A DNA stretch of 64,000 bases from positions 3,162,001 through 3,226,000 of the forward strand of contig CM036636.1 in the NCBI GenBank assembly GCA_020746105.1, given 5' to 3'. Source of the DNA: Trogon surrucura. Lineage: Eukaryota > Chordata > Aves > Trogoniformes > Trogonidae. Positions 13,629-23,222 of the stretch are shown here, in pieces. The translations under genes were made by a program, and so were the position numbers. Positions within the stretch are counted from its first letter, which is position 1. The number at the start of each line of letters is the position of its first letter. A model generated the notes under the pieces. The model was not told the DNA's origin. It saw nothing but the letters and a program-made list of their open reading frames with translations, and did no database searches.

Positions 13629-14066
13629 GAAAGACCAACAAGGCTGGTGAAGGGACTAGAGGGAAGGTCTTATAAGGAGAGGCTGAGGGAGCTGGGGTTG
13701 TTCAGCCTGGAGGGGACTCAGGGGGGACCTTATCACTCTCCACAACTACCTGAAGGGAGGTTGTAGTCAGGTGGAGGTGGGGCTCTTCTCCCAGGCAACT
13801 AGTGACAAGATGAGAGGGCGTTGTCTGAAACTGCACCAGGGGAGGTTGAGGTTGGATCTCAGGAAGCCCTTCCTCATGGAGAGGGTGCTCAGGCAATGGG
13901 ATGCACTGCCCAGAGAAATGGTGGAGTTACCGTCGTCCCTGGAGGTGTTTAAGGAGGCTGGATGTGGCACTTAGTGCTGTGGTCTAGTCCATGTGGTGGT
14001 GCTGGGTCATAGTCTGGACTTGATGATCTTGGAAGTCTTTTCCAGCCTCAGTAACTCTGTGATTCT
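13629..14066 (+). mobile_element. CR1: CR1 LINE copy nested inside the LTR, with broken ORF2 C-terminus
   Basis: This is the 3' part of a CR1, inserted antisense to the surrounding LTR. It encodes the ORF2 C-terminal tail in pieces: motifs such as GEERL/ELGLF-type text around 13675-13705, then a readable piece at 13771-13974 containing LRLDLRKPF and LPREMV. After that comes the short 3' UTR (GATGATCTTGGAAGTCTTTT) and one or two imperfect octamers. It looks like the CR1 subfamily whose tail reads GGTCTTTTCCA rather than GGTCCCTTCCA. It is flanked by the same eight bases, CTAATAAA, at 13621-13628 and 14067-14074. It must be younger than the LTR it splits. The reading frame is damaged, so it is a dead copy. 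Confidence 0.85.
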
Positions 14067-14290
14067 CTAATAAAAATAATGAACTATATACAAACATATA
14101 CAAATCTAATATTGAACCCAATGTCCCCCCGATATCAATAACTCCTGATGCTGCAGACCAGGCAGCACCAGGGAAGCCCCAGGCTCAGCAGCAGCGGGGA
14201 GTTGGATACAGGAGCTGGATTTGGGAACTCAAGATCGGGATCAAAGAAAAAAGATTGGATGGAGTCCTCCTTGGACACCAGTCATTGAAG

Positions 14291-14299
14291 AAGGCCTTA
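14291..14299 (-). promoter_or_regulatory. TATA-like box of the LTR
   Basis: The minus strand reads TTTAAGGCC, downstream of ATTCCATATACATGAGG. In related avian LTRs this is where the TATA box sits. It is a weak match and function is inferred from position only. Confidence 0.3.
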
Positions 14300-14499
14300 A
14301 ACCCCCTCATGTATATGGAATGAAATACTCTTGTTGGTTACCTGTCCCATCTGTTACTCACTGAAGGTGCAACCTTTTCCTTCCTTATGACCCCTTTTAC
14401 TCACTGGCAGGGCACACAAGAGCCAGCAGTGACCTTGGTCGCTGTAGGAATAAGTCTGACCGAGATACTACACTACTCTTCACGTTGACACAGTGGCGG

Positions 14500-14587
14500 C
14501 AGCGCCCGACAAATGCCGCTGGGAGCCGCGGGGGGTGCGGTCGCTCCCCCCGCGGCTCCCAGCGAGATTTGTCGGGCCCGGGCGCTG
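14500..14587. repeat. GC-rich foldback (large imperfect palindrome)
   Basis: The inner stem is 19 perfect base pairs (14517-14535 with 14546-14564) around a 10-base loop at 14536-14545. After a 2-base mismatch comes an outer stem of 11 perfect pairs (14504-14514 with 14567-14577). A 6-base excess on the right (14578-14583) is followed by 4 more pairs (14500-14503 with 14584-14587). The arms are rich in G, C and CpG, unlike the AT-rich surroundings. It begins 9 bases from the LTR terminus at 14490. It could be part of the retroviral element, a non-autonomous foldback insertion, or a structured RNA; I cannot tell which. Confidence 0.9.
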
Positions 14588-14683
14588 TTCCCCCCCCTCT
14601 GGTGCTGAAAAAGGAACTGGTGAGGCCATGAGCTCGTTTATAGGGAGAGGAAAATAATAATAATCCTGTGAAGCGTCACCATA

Positions 14684-14688
<5 letters not shown>
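14588..14688. other. Spacer between foldback and A-run
   Basis: About 100 bases including a C-rich stretch (8 C at 14590-14597), which on the minus strand is a polypurine AGAGGGGGGGGAA. That resembles a retroviral polypurine tract lying upstream of the LTR on its sense strand, with the foldback in between. No open frame of note. Confidence 0.35.

Positions 14689-14714
<26 letters not shown>
14689..14714 (+). repeat. 26-base A run
   Basis: An uninterrupted run of A following GCGTCACCATAAGTTT. It may be a simple mononucleotide repeat or the tail of a retroposed transcript read on the + strand. Such tails are uncommon in birds because CR1 does not use poly(A). Confidence 0.85.
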
Positions 14715-14717
<3 letters not shown>

Positions 14718-14881
14718 CATCGGACACTTCATCTGTGTCATAAACTATCTAGAGAGTTCGACATTACAGTTTTTCCCCAGTCCCACATGTTTTTGAGAGC
14801 AGGGAACCAGTTCACAACATCCCAATATACTTTTGGATGAAAATTATCTGTTGGCTTTAAGAGATGAGACTTGAGATAGAC

Positions 14882-14955
14882 TCATGGAATCCTAGAACAG
14901 TTTCAGTTGGAAGAGACCTTCAAGATCGAGTCCAACCTTTGTCCTGGCCCTGAGA
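14882..14955 (-). mobile_element. CR1: CR1 LINE 3' end fragment, reverse
   Basis: Reverse CR1 tail: GGAATCCTAGAACAG, CAGTTGGAAGAGACCTTCAA, GATCGAGTCCAACC. The GAGACCTTCAAGATC form belongs to the same broad tail type as the nested copy at 13629-14066. It is about 74 bases and well diverged. Confidence 0.8.
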
Positions 14956-16771
14956 TGAAGCTTTAAGGGCCAGATGAGCATCAATAAAGGAATGAAACAT
15001 TCTGTGTGTCTTGACACATTTAACATGAGGAAAGCAGAAACTACAGTAAGTTATTCCATCTTTTCAACAACAGTAATTCTAGAAATTATGGATACACTGT
15101 CCAATTTACCAAAGGTCTTAATGAATCTTATTACAAGCATCTAGAGTAAACTGAAAACAAGGAATTTCACTCACTGGTCTAAAATCCTAAATTGTTTTCA
15201 TTTCAGGTGGGGACAAATATTTAAAGTTTTGCTCGGCAGTTGGAACATCTACTGGTCTAAATACGAGAAAAACTTGAAAATAAAGGATGGAAAAATCAGT
15301 TCAGATGTAGTATGCAATATTAAAATGCACTTTTATTCATTACGGGGAAAGCACCAAGAAGCCGACTAAGCACAAATGCTTTGACACAGCAGCAACCGTA
15401 GCTTAAGAAAAAGATTCGTTGAAACTGTTGATGGAAAATTCACATCTGCTAACAGTGACAAAAATAGAAAGGCAAGAAATAGCTTGTTCTTAATTCTTTT
15501 ACTGTTTGCCAGCCAAAGTCTCTGTAGTTCAAATAACTTCCCCAAACTCTGCTTTTAAGCTGAATTGTATATATTCTTACATCACAAGTACTAAGAGCCT
15601 GTTTTCAATACGGTTTAACTTAACCAGCTGAGTACATATACTCCTCTCTGCACACTGCTGAGAGGTTTCTGTTGCTTGTGGGCTCTTATGCTGAGAAGAG
15701 GTTTAACCACAACATCATCACATAGTTCCATCAACTTAACAGAAAAAAAATGGCCTTTTCTTTTTCCTACCTCTCATGGTTCTTTGGCACCATTTCCAGC
15801 AGCTTTAAACACAATAAGTAGATCTTGAAAGACAGAAACTCCTTGAGAGACTTAACCCAGAGAAATTAGAAATTCTGAAGAAGAAGAGGGTAGGTTTTCT
15901 GATTATTTTTCCTTTCTGAAGAGAACAGACCTTATCTCCTGATGTGGTAACAACATGCTAAGAACTGTGATGAGACATCTGTTATCTGACAGACTACATT
16001 TGCACCTATTTTTATTAAATTCTTTCTCCAGAAATTTTATCTTCTCATTACAGTGCCACCTGTCTCCACAGAACTAATCTTTGCAATGCCATGAGAAAAG
16101 GAGGATAACAAAATTTCCCAGCGCCATATAGAGCTTGCCAAAAGTGTTTCAAAGAAACAAAAAATCCTTATGAAATTCCATTGAAACAGACTCTTCTCCC
16201 TCTCCAAGAACACACCGTTTTGTAATGCAAGGGATTCTAGGGTGCATAACAATATTTCTAGTGCTATGTATATATATCTAAATGCAGACATTATATATAA
16301 GCAGATCAAGTAGGTTAAATGACAAGCAATTATGGCACATGCCTGACATGTTACTCATGTGACATATTTTTAAATCTGTAGAGACTTTTAGTTATTACTA
16401 TTACTTGAACCCTAGGACTAGAATCAGAGTCCCAGAGATTAAGAAGATAGTTCTTAAGAAGAGTAAAACAAACTCACTAGATCCCAGACAATCCCACACA
16501 CTTTGAATTGTTGAGAATTCTTGCAACAAACAATACAGAGAGCTGTAACTCAGTGTTAGATAATAACTTCTGTTCAGGTTTGAAGGTCACGGCTGTAGAT
16601 GCTCTGAAGAAACAAAGCCCCACTGAAGCCTGTGTGGTACATGGAGTCAACAGGATGATTTTTATCCCAGTGTACCAGTAACAACTGACATTTTATATCA
16701 AGTCATTTCATCTCTGTGCTTTAGTCTCCCATTTGCAAAACACAAATGGGACAATTCGGTCCCCATGTGTT
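14956..16771. other. Unique non-coding DNA
   Basis: AT-rich sequence with no recognised gene or repeat. A 90-codon minus frame at 16037-16309 is hydrophobic and composition-driven, and overlaps a TATATA run near 16266-16278. Confidence 0.5.
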
Positions 16772-16880
16772 GCCTGATCTGGTTGAGAGGCGTCCCTGCC
16801 CATGACAGGGAGGTTGGATTAGATGATCTCTAAGGTCCCTTCCAGCCTGGGCCATTCTGTGATTCCATGATTCTATGATT
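16772..16880 (+). mobile_element. CR1: CR1 LINE 3' end fragment
   Basis: CR1 tail starting GCCTGATCTGGTTGAGAGG, then GACAGGGAGGTTGGATTAG, ATGATCTCTAAGGTCCC and three closing octamers (TTCTGTGA, TTCCATGA, TTCTATGA). It belongs to the same subfamily as the copies at 18320 and 40880, which share the GTTGAGAGGCGTCCCTGCC-type text. Both this and the 18.3 kb copy keep their 3' ends, so they are separate insertions. Confidence 0.92.
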
Positions 16881-18319
16881 AAGAGTATAGTCTGAAGACC
16901 TGCAGGTTTTGCTGTAGACTTAAGTTATTGTCCCCTCCTGCACCTTGCTTTTTCTCACTTGACCACACACAAAAGACACCACAACAGGCTGAACATGAAC
17001 AAGCTGCTTTTGGCGAGGTTAACCAGATCACTTCAGACCATCTTCAGCAGCACATCTGAATGTGTCCTAAAATATTTACTTGAGGAAAACTCAGCCCTAC
17101 TCACATTCAAATGAGCACATTTTCTACTACTGGCTGAGCCTGGTTTCTGCATTGTGATGGACAGGATTTCCAAAATTACCCCTATGAGTCTTTTTAAAAG
17201 AAATCTTAAACTTTTAGAATTATTTTTCCTGTCTATTTTTACTTTCCTTCCTAACAAGAATAGTAGTAGCTACCTCACACATACCACCTGAATAGCTTTT
17301 ATATCCTGTCTTTTTGATTAGTCTTTCCAATACCTCTCAGGTGTTGCCCTGTCCCTAAACATACATATTTTAATTTCTCTAAATGATCAGTGCCTTCATC
17401 CTCCTGTTGACTCATTTTTACACAATGCTTTAATTACTCATCAGATAATCTGGCAGAGAAATTCCTGGGCTATATCCTGGGTGTGCCACCCCACAGCAAG
17501 AAAGAAGCTCGAAAGCCAGCAATAATCATTTTTCCACAGGAAAGATATCAACTGGAAACCAAGCCAGCTATTTTCTGATAAGCATCAGTAGCTTTTCACC
17601 CAGAAGTGAGGAGTTCTAATGGGACTTTATCTACACTACCACAAATCACTCCATTTACTTTATTCCAAATTAGTTTTGACTGAGGAAATTAATCCTTTAA
17701 AGATAACATTTGTGGTCATAACCACATACTCTCTAGGACCTCACACATCCAAAGTTGTTGTGGCTTCCTTTAAATAAGTGTCCTCAGTGTAACTCTCAAC
17801 TCAGGCAGTATTTCTGTTGCTCAAGCATTTCCCAAAAGGGCTATAAAACAGCCAAACAACATTGCTTGTTAAAAAGTGATCAGGTTGATATTCCACGTTT
17901 TTTACAGGCATTAAAAGCTTCAGGACAACTCAAGAGTTGGCCGTAGAAATAACCTAGTGGCAGAAAAGAAGTTATAAATAGTTGTTCTATTTGAGATGAG
18001 GGTGGTTTTTGTTGTTCTTTTCCCTTGGGGAAAAAAATCCACAACTGTGGTATTTAGGGCAAGACCTCACAGCTTCTAACTCCAAGCTAAAAACTTCTGC
18101 TAGTGTGGACTCCTCTTGGAAATTGGACATTTATATTGATTACACAACAACAGCTTCTGTCTAAATTACATGACTTCACAAAAGTTTTTTTCCCCATTGT
18201 AAAAACCCCTGTCTTTTTATGATCTCTTCTCCCCACCTCAAAGTCCCCTCCCAAACTGCTTTTATCTCTCTGCCTCAAGTTGCTATAGGACATTTCTGTA
18301 TGACCAACAACAAGTGTTC
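16881..18319. other. Unique non-coding DNA
   Basis: No gene or repeat recognised. Short opposed frames (17033-17257 minus, 17755-17946 plus) carry no known motif. Confidence 0.5.
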
Positions 18320-18617
18320 ATTGGGGAGGGATTTTTTACAAGAGTGTCGACTGATAGGACAAGGGGAAATGGGTTTAAGTTGAAGGAGAATAGATTTAGA
18401 TTAGATCTTAGGAAGAAATTCTTCAGTTCGAGGGTGGCAAGACTTTGGAATAAATTGCCCAGAGATGTTGTGGTTGCCCCCTCCCTGGAGGTGTTCAAGG
18501 CCAGGTTGGACAGAGCCTTGAGCAGCCTGATCTAGTTGAGAGGCGTCCCTGCCTGTGACAGGGAGGTTGGATTAGATGATCTCTAAGGTCCCTTCCAATC
18601 TAGGCCATTCTATGATT
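18320..18617 (+). mobile_element. CR1: CR1 LINE copy with ORF2 C-terminal remnant
   Basis: About 300 bases from the 3' end of a CR1. A frame open to 18535 reads the final ORF2 segment: [31 protein letters not shown] and [11 protein letters not shown], the conserved C-terminal text of CR1 ORF2. The 3' UTR follows with GATGATCTCTAAGGTCCC and one octamer. The tail frame is intact, but everything upstream, including the reverse transcriptase and endonuclease domains, is missing, so it is inactive. The low divergence from typical CR1 text suggests a fairly young copy. Confidence 0.95.
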
Positions 18618-21600
18618 TTTATGCTAAACCTAATGGCTGCTTGGAATTCAGATATGGGGCACAGCTCCCAGGCTGTCAGTTAATGATGACTTCCAGCCCA
18701 GTTTTCTGCAAGTGCGTCTCACTAGAACACCATCTAATTAAAGATCCACTATGGTGACCAGGCTTGATACCCTTGATATGTATGTTGATTTAAGCTACAA
18801 AAGAAGACAGAGGAGGAAAAAAGAAGTGGAAACAGTCACAGCTAGGAAATAATTCCTAGCAAGTCCTTTTCAGGGCTTTCAGCCACACTATAAATTCTGT
18901 AGAGCAAGAAAACTCATTATCATTTAGTACAATAGTATGTTATACCACTAAAGAAACTGAGCAATGCTTGACTATCCTAGAAAAGGTGAAAACCAACCAA
19001 ACAAAAAATTCACCAAATCTTTGCTGCCTTGGGAAAATATTTAAGTGTTACAAAGTATTCAGCAGTTGATAATAGCGACAATGCTCTGAGGCTCCCTAAA
19101 ACTTTTTTTTCTGGTTATTTGTTCCACCTTCTTTTGCTCCAGTGGTTGTGGACATATTTTCATAGTTATAAATAGCAAAGAACTTCATACTCTGATATGA
19201 TCATTCCGTTCAGTTCTAAAGCAAAAAAAAACAACCCCAGCAACAACAAAAAAATACAAAACACACTGAAACAAACACAAACCCAATGGGATGTACATAT
19301 AATTAGGAAAATGGTACTATCTATTTTAACTTGTACTATTTTTAGTTATTAATTATTAAAGGAGACTAATTTTACCAACTATAAAACAGATTCCCGTGCA
19401 GTTTTGAATCAGCTGACTGCTCACTGACAAAAAGAATCAAGAATGCAATAATCCTGATCTTGCAATACTGCAGACGAACTGAGCTCCCACGGTTTAGGCT
19501 CAAGTTGCTAAAGCTTCTATCTCTGCATTTTATAGCACCACCAACTTGTGTGGGACTGCATATCCATACTTCCTTTTCTACAGTAGAATAGCTACCTTAC
19601 ACACACCTTCTGATGAAAAACAGACTCCAAACCACTTCCATAAAGCAGTAAGGAAAACAGATGCATCTGATTTCTAAATATCTTAAAATCTTTACACATA
19701 CGCTGTCTGGGTAGTGTATCTTTAGTGATTCACTGGTTTGAGTAGGCTCTAATCCATACGATCGCACCAAACGGGGCCATCATTTGGCCTATCAAAATTT
19801 AATGCTGTGATTACTAAGACAAAGTACACACAGATTGAAGAAGTTTGTCTATTTTCAAGGTGAAATTCTAGCTCAAAGTCACAAGCAAAGATTCCGAGTA
19901 CAGCTCAATAGGATTTCATCCTTTTAATCTAAACATCTTACAGATATATGAAAGATTTCTTTACTGCAATTCAACATAATTCAATGTCATTTGCTCTACA
20001 GGGGAGAGAATCCCCTGGAGCATTAGTAGATTAGTGTACCCTGCTCCTCCATTCATGACTGTATAAAACGTATAAAAGTCTCCAGTGAAAAGCCTGACTA
20101 ACTTTTAAACCCAGGGAAATTGGACATCAACCACTGAGACCTACACACATCACCTTTCCAGTAACATTCAGTAGAAAATACTACCTCTTTAAAGTGTTTT
20201 AGCATGGAAAAGGGAGCCAGTGAAGCAGCTGAATAGCATTCCATATCTTAAGCACATCCTCCAACAAAACAGGGACTCCAGATGACCTTGTAATTTATGC
20301 AGCAAGAAATGAAAGAATGACAACCAATACGAGAAGGCTCTCTCCTGAAAGATGGGTTTTATCCAAAGCCTACTCCTTAGATCAGTGGGAGTCTTTCCAT
20401 CAGCTTCCAGAGGCTTTGGGCCATAGGCCATACAAGAAGTCCTACAGGTGGACCAAAATACAGAGACTATAAGGGAAAAATATTAAAACCAACAAAACTG
20501 CTGCTTAAAAAGCAAAAGTTTGACGCCTTCCCAGATGACACTGAAGTATCTTGTGCAGTTTCCTGCCGTAAAAAGGCCCTCAGATCAATCCTGTGCACCA
20601 AGAAAACAAATACAAAGAACCATACCATACATTTATTTCTCCAGAAACCCAGGTCAAGGTGAATTACCAATGTTCAAGTGCTGAAAATTCAAGGAATACA
20701 TAAACTGTCACCAGAATGCACCGACTCCTAAATCCATCTGCACATTTCCTATCAGACATGGTCATCCACACATGCAGCATATGCATATCAGAATACACAT
20801 ATACCATAGTTTACCCACCTGTGCTATTTTAATGCCAAATATCTTTAATACTACAAGGTCCTAGTCCTCAGGTCAGACCTTGCAAATGTCTGCATGGACT
20901 CACATTTGTTCTGCCATATCAATCTTTGTCACGAAACAAAGATTTTTGTGTTTAAATACTCTAGCTGGAATAGAAATTAGGGTTGTGCTGAGCTTTACCA
21001 ATACATGCATCTTGTCTTTAAAAAGCTGTGCGTATAAATGGTGAAAATAAAAAAAAATAAAAAAATAAAATACAAAAATGAGTGAACCTCAGTGATTACC
21101 TCTGAGGAATCTGAAGTCAGTTGAAGTGAAAATTTGAAATTAGTTCACCAAGTTAAATGTTTTGGTCAGAATTCTTAACTTCTAGATTTCCAGCAGCTGA
21201 AGCTATCAGATGTCCAGAACTTTCAGACAAATTGCCTCACTCTATACAACACTCACATCTGACACATCCCACACGCTGCCCTTAGTCCTGTGCAGGCACA
21301 TCTGAATTCTCCCGGGCCATCAGCATGCACATGAACACATAGTCTACTCCTTCAAGCTGATGTTTGCCAACATAAAAATCCTCACAGAACTGAAAAGGTT
21401 TTGCATGAAAAGATAAAAGTTAATCTTAAATCCTAATTCAACATGACTTTCGAATGCAGATAATTCAACTGAAAGGCTGAAAGCTGGAAATGTGCAAATG
21501 TTCTCTCCTTAATTATGTGCAAAAAAGTAGACCAGCACTGGCTGAATAGTAAAACTGAAAGATTTAACTGGCTAATAGAATTAGCAAGAACAATTTTGAT

Positions 21601-22786
21601 CTCTAATAGTCATGCTCTGCTATGTTTTAAACATAGTTTCTGGTTTACCTCTAATGGTGAGACAGTTTGAAACTCCTGAAAATAACGAAGTCTGTCTGAA
21701 TTTTAAGAATCTGCTTATGCAAATGGACCTCTGTGCTGAAATGCTTTTTCAGCATTTAAGAGGTTCCTGAATCTAGTTACATCAAATGTAGTTCAAGCAC
21801 ACAAATAGGGGCATATAACCTTTTAGGCAGAGCAAGCACAGAAGCCTTCATTTTTTGCCGGTTTTCCGTTTTATAAACTTCAGTCTGCAGCCACACTGAG
21901 TCAGTTGATGAGTTGCATAAAAAGCAGAAACACAAGGACAAACATGTGATTTCAGAGGAGAAATTAAGTGAGGCAGTTTATATAATACAGAACAGATCAT
22001 TTTACTGCTAGAAATAGTGGTAACATCCGATACAAAATCAACTACCTTAGAGGAAGAGTAATCTTAAAGATGAAAGGGTAGACAATGTCCATCAACGAAC
22101 TAATACAAATCCTGACTTTATGAACAGAAGTAATTTATAGTGCTACTGTAATTAGTATTCCTAATAAGTAATGCAATTATTTTAAATAATGCAATTAATT
22201 TTACCTTTTACATTAAGTATATAGTAGCAAAAACATGTAGAAAGTTATGCTTTCTACAGTTCCAAAGCCAAGGTGAAAGTCCACTGCAATAAACTACACC
22301 ACCAGCCCCGGGATTTTTAACTACATTAAAGTCGAGACATCATGGAATCCACTTGGAGCCATTCCAGACTCTCTGCTCCATCACTCAGCCTCTAATCAGA
22401 ACCAGTTGAGGGGAACCTGACTGTGCAGCTCTGACTCAAACCTTTGGCATGCACAGAATAAACAGAAAGTAGCAAATTATTAATTTAAAAAACAACTCTT
22501 TGACAGAGGTGATACCTTAACAAATACAAGGAGATTTCAAAAGGATGTATGCATATAAATTCCCCTGTTGCTAAGGAAAGGAGACATTATATACACAGTA
22601 CGGGAAGGCTCCAGGGCTCAGCACACCTTTTACTTTCCCCACCTCCCCCTCCCTCTTTCTTTCTACTAATTGTCTAACTATGTATGTCTGAGGCAAGAGT
22701 TTGTCACAGTTTTCCACGCAAGAAGCCAAGTGCAGTAGCAATATATGTGAAATATCTGGGATATCACAGCAAAACTGGCATGCAAG
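18618..22786. other. Unique non-coding DNA
   Basis: No gene recognised. An A-rich low-complexity run lies at about 21043-21079. By eye the + strand is rich in C and A; for example 21241-21300 has 23 C and 8 G. Open frames here are short and overlap in both directions. Confidence 0.5.
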
Positions 22787-23222
22787 AATCGCAGGACCAC
22801 AGAATGTCGGGGGTTGGAAGGGACCTCAAAAGATCATCCAGTCCAACCCCCCTGCCAGGGCAGGATCACCCAAAGCAGGTCACACAGGAACGCGTCCAGG
22901 CAGGATTTGAATGTGTCCAGAGGAGACTCCACAACCTCCCCGGGCAGCCTTGCCAGGGCTCTGTCACCCTCACACTGAAAAAGTTTTCCCTAATGTTTTT
23001 GTGGAACCTCCTATGCCCCAGCCTGCATCCATTGCCTCTTGTCCTGTCACTGGACATCACCGAGAAGAACCTGGCTCCGTCTTCCTGACACTCATCCTTC
23101 ACATATTTATAAACATTAATAAGGTCACCTCTCAGCCTCCTCTTCTCCAAGCTGAAGAGCCTCAGCTCCCTCAGCCTTTCCTCAAAAGGGAGATGTTCCA
23201 CGCCCTTCATCACCTTTGTGGC
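22787..23222 (-). mobile_element. CR1: CR1 LINE copy, reverse, with ORF2 C-terminal remnant
   Basis: About 436 bases in minus orientation. At the left are the tail (ACCACAGAATG, GTTGGAAGGGACCTC, GATCATCCAGTCCAACCC) and 3' UTR. To the right, the minus strand encodes the ORF2 C-terminus: [47 protein letters not shown], then [16 protein letters not shown]. After that the frame is lost, about where LPREVV-type text should follow. This subfamily (NVYKYLKG-type) differs from the copies at 18.3 and 40.9 kb. The broken frame and missing upstream domains make it inactive. Confidence 0.95.

Larger units (their letters stand above)
13470..14490 (-). mobile_element. Endogenous retrovirus LTR (avian ERVL-like), interrupted by CR1
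   Basis: On the + strand the block starts TGTCAA and ends TTGACA, the inverted TG…CA termini of an LTR. Reading the minus strand: 5' terminus at 14490, a region ending in ATTCCATATAC and a TATA-like TTTAAG near 14294, a T/A-rich stretch with ATTAAA (complement of 13600-13605), then CCTTATTTCATTCCC and a terminus at 13470. From memory, this order matches U3-R-U5 of a common avian ERVL-like LTR. Without the nested CR1 it is about 580 bases. The flanks (ATATC before, CAGTG after) do not form a target duplication, so it is not a tidy solo LTR. No gag, pol or env sequence was seen beside it. Family assignment is inference; the LTR nature is fairly secure. Confidence 0.75.
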
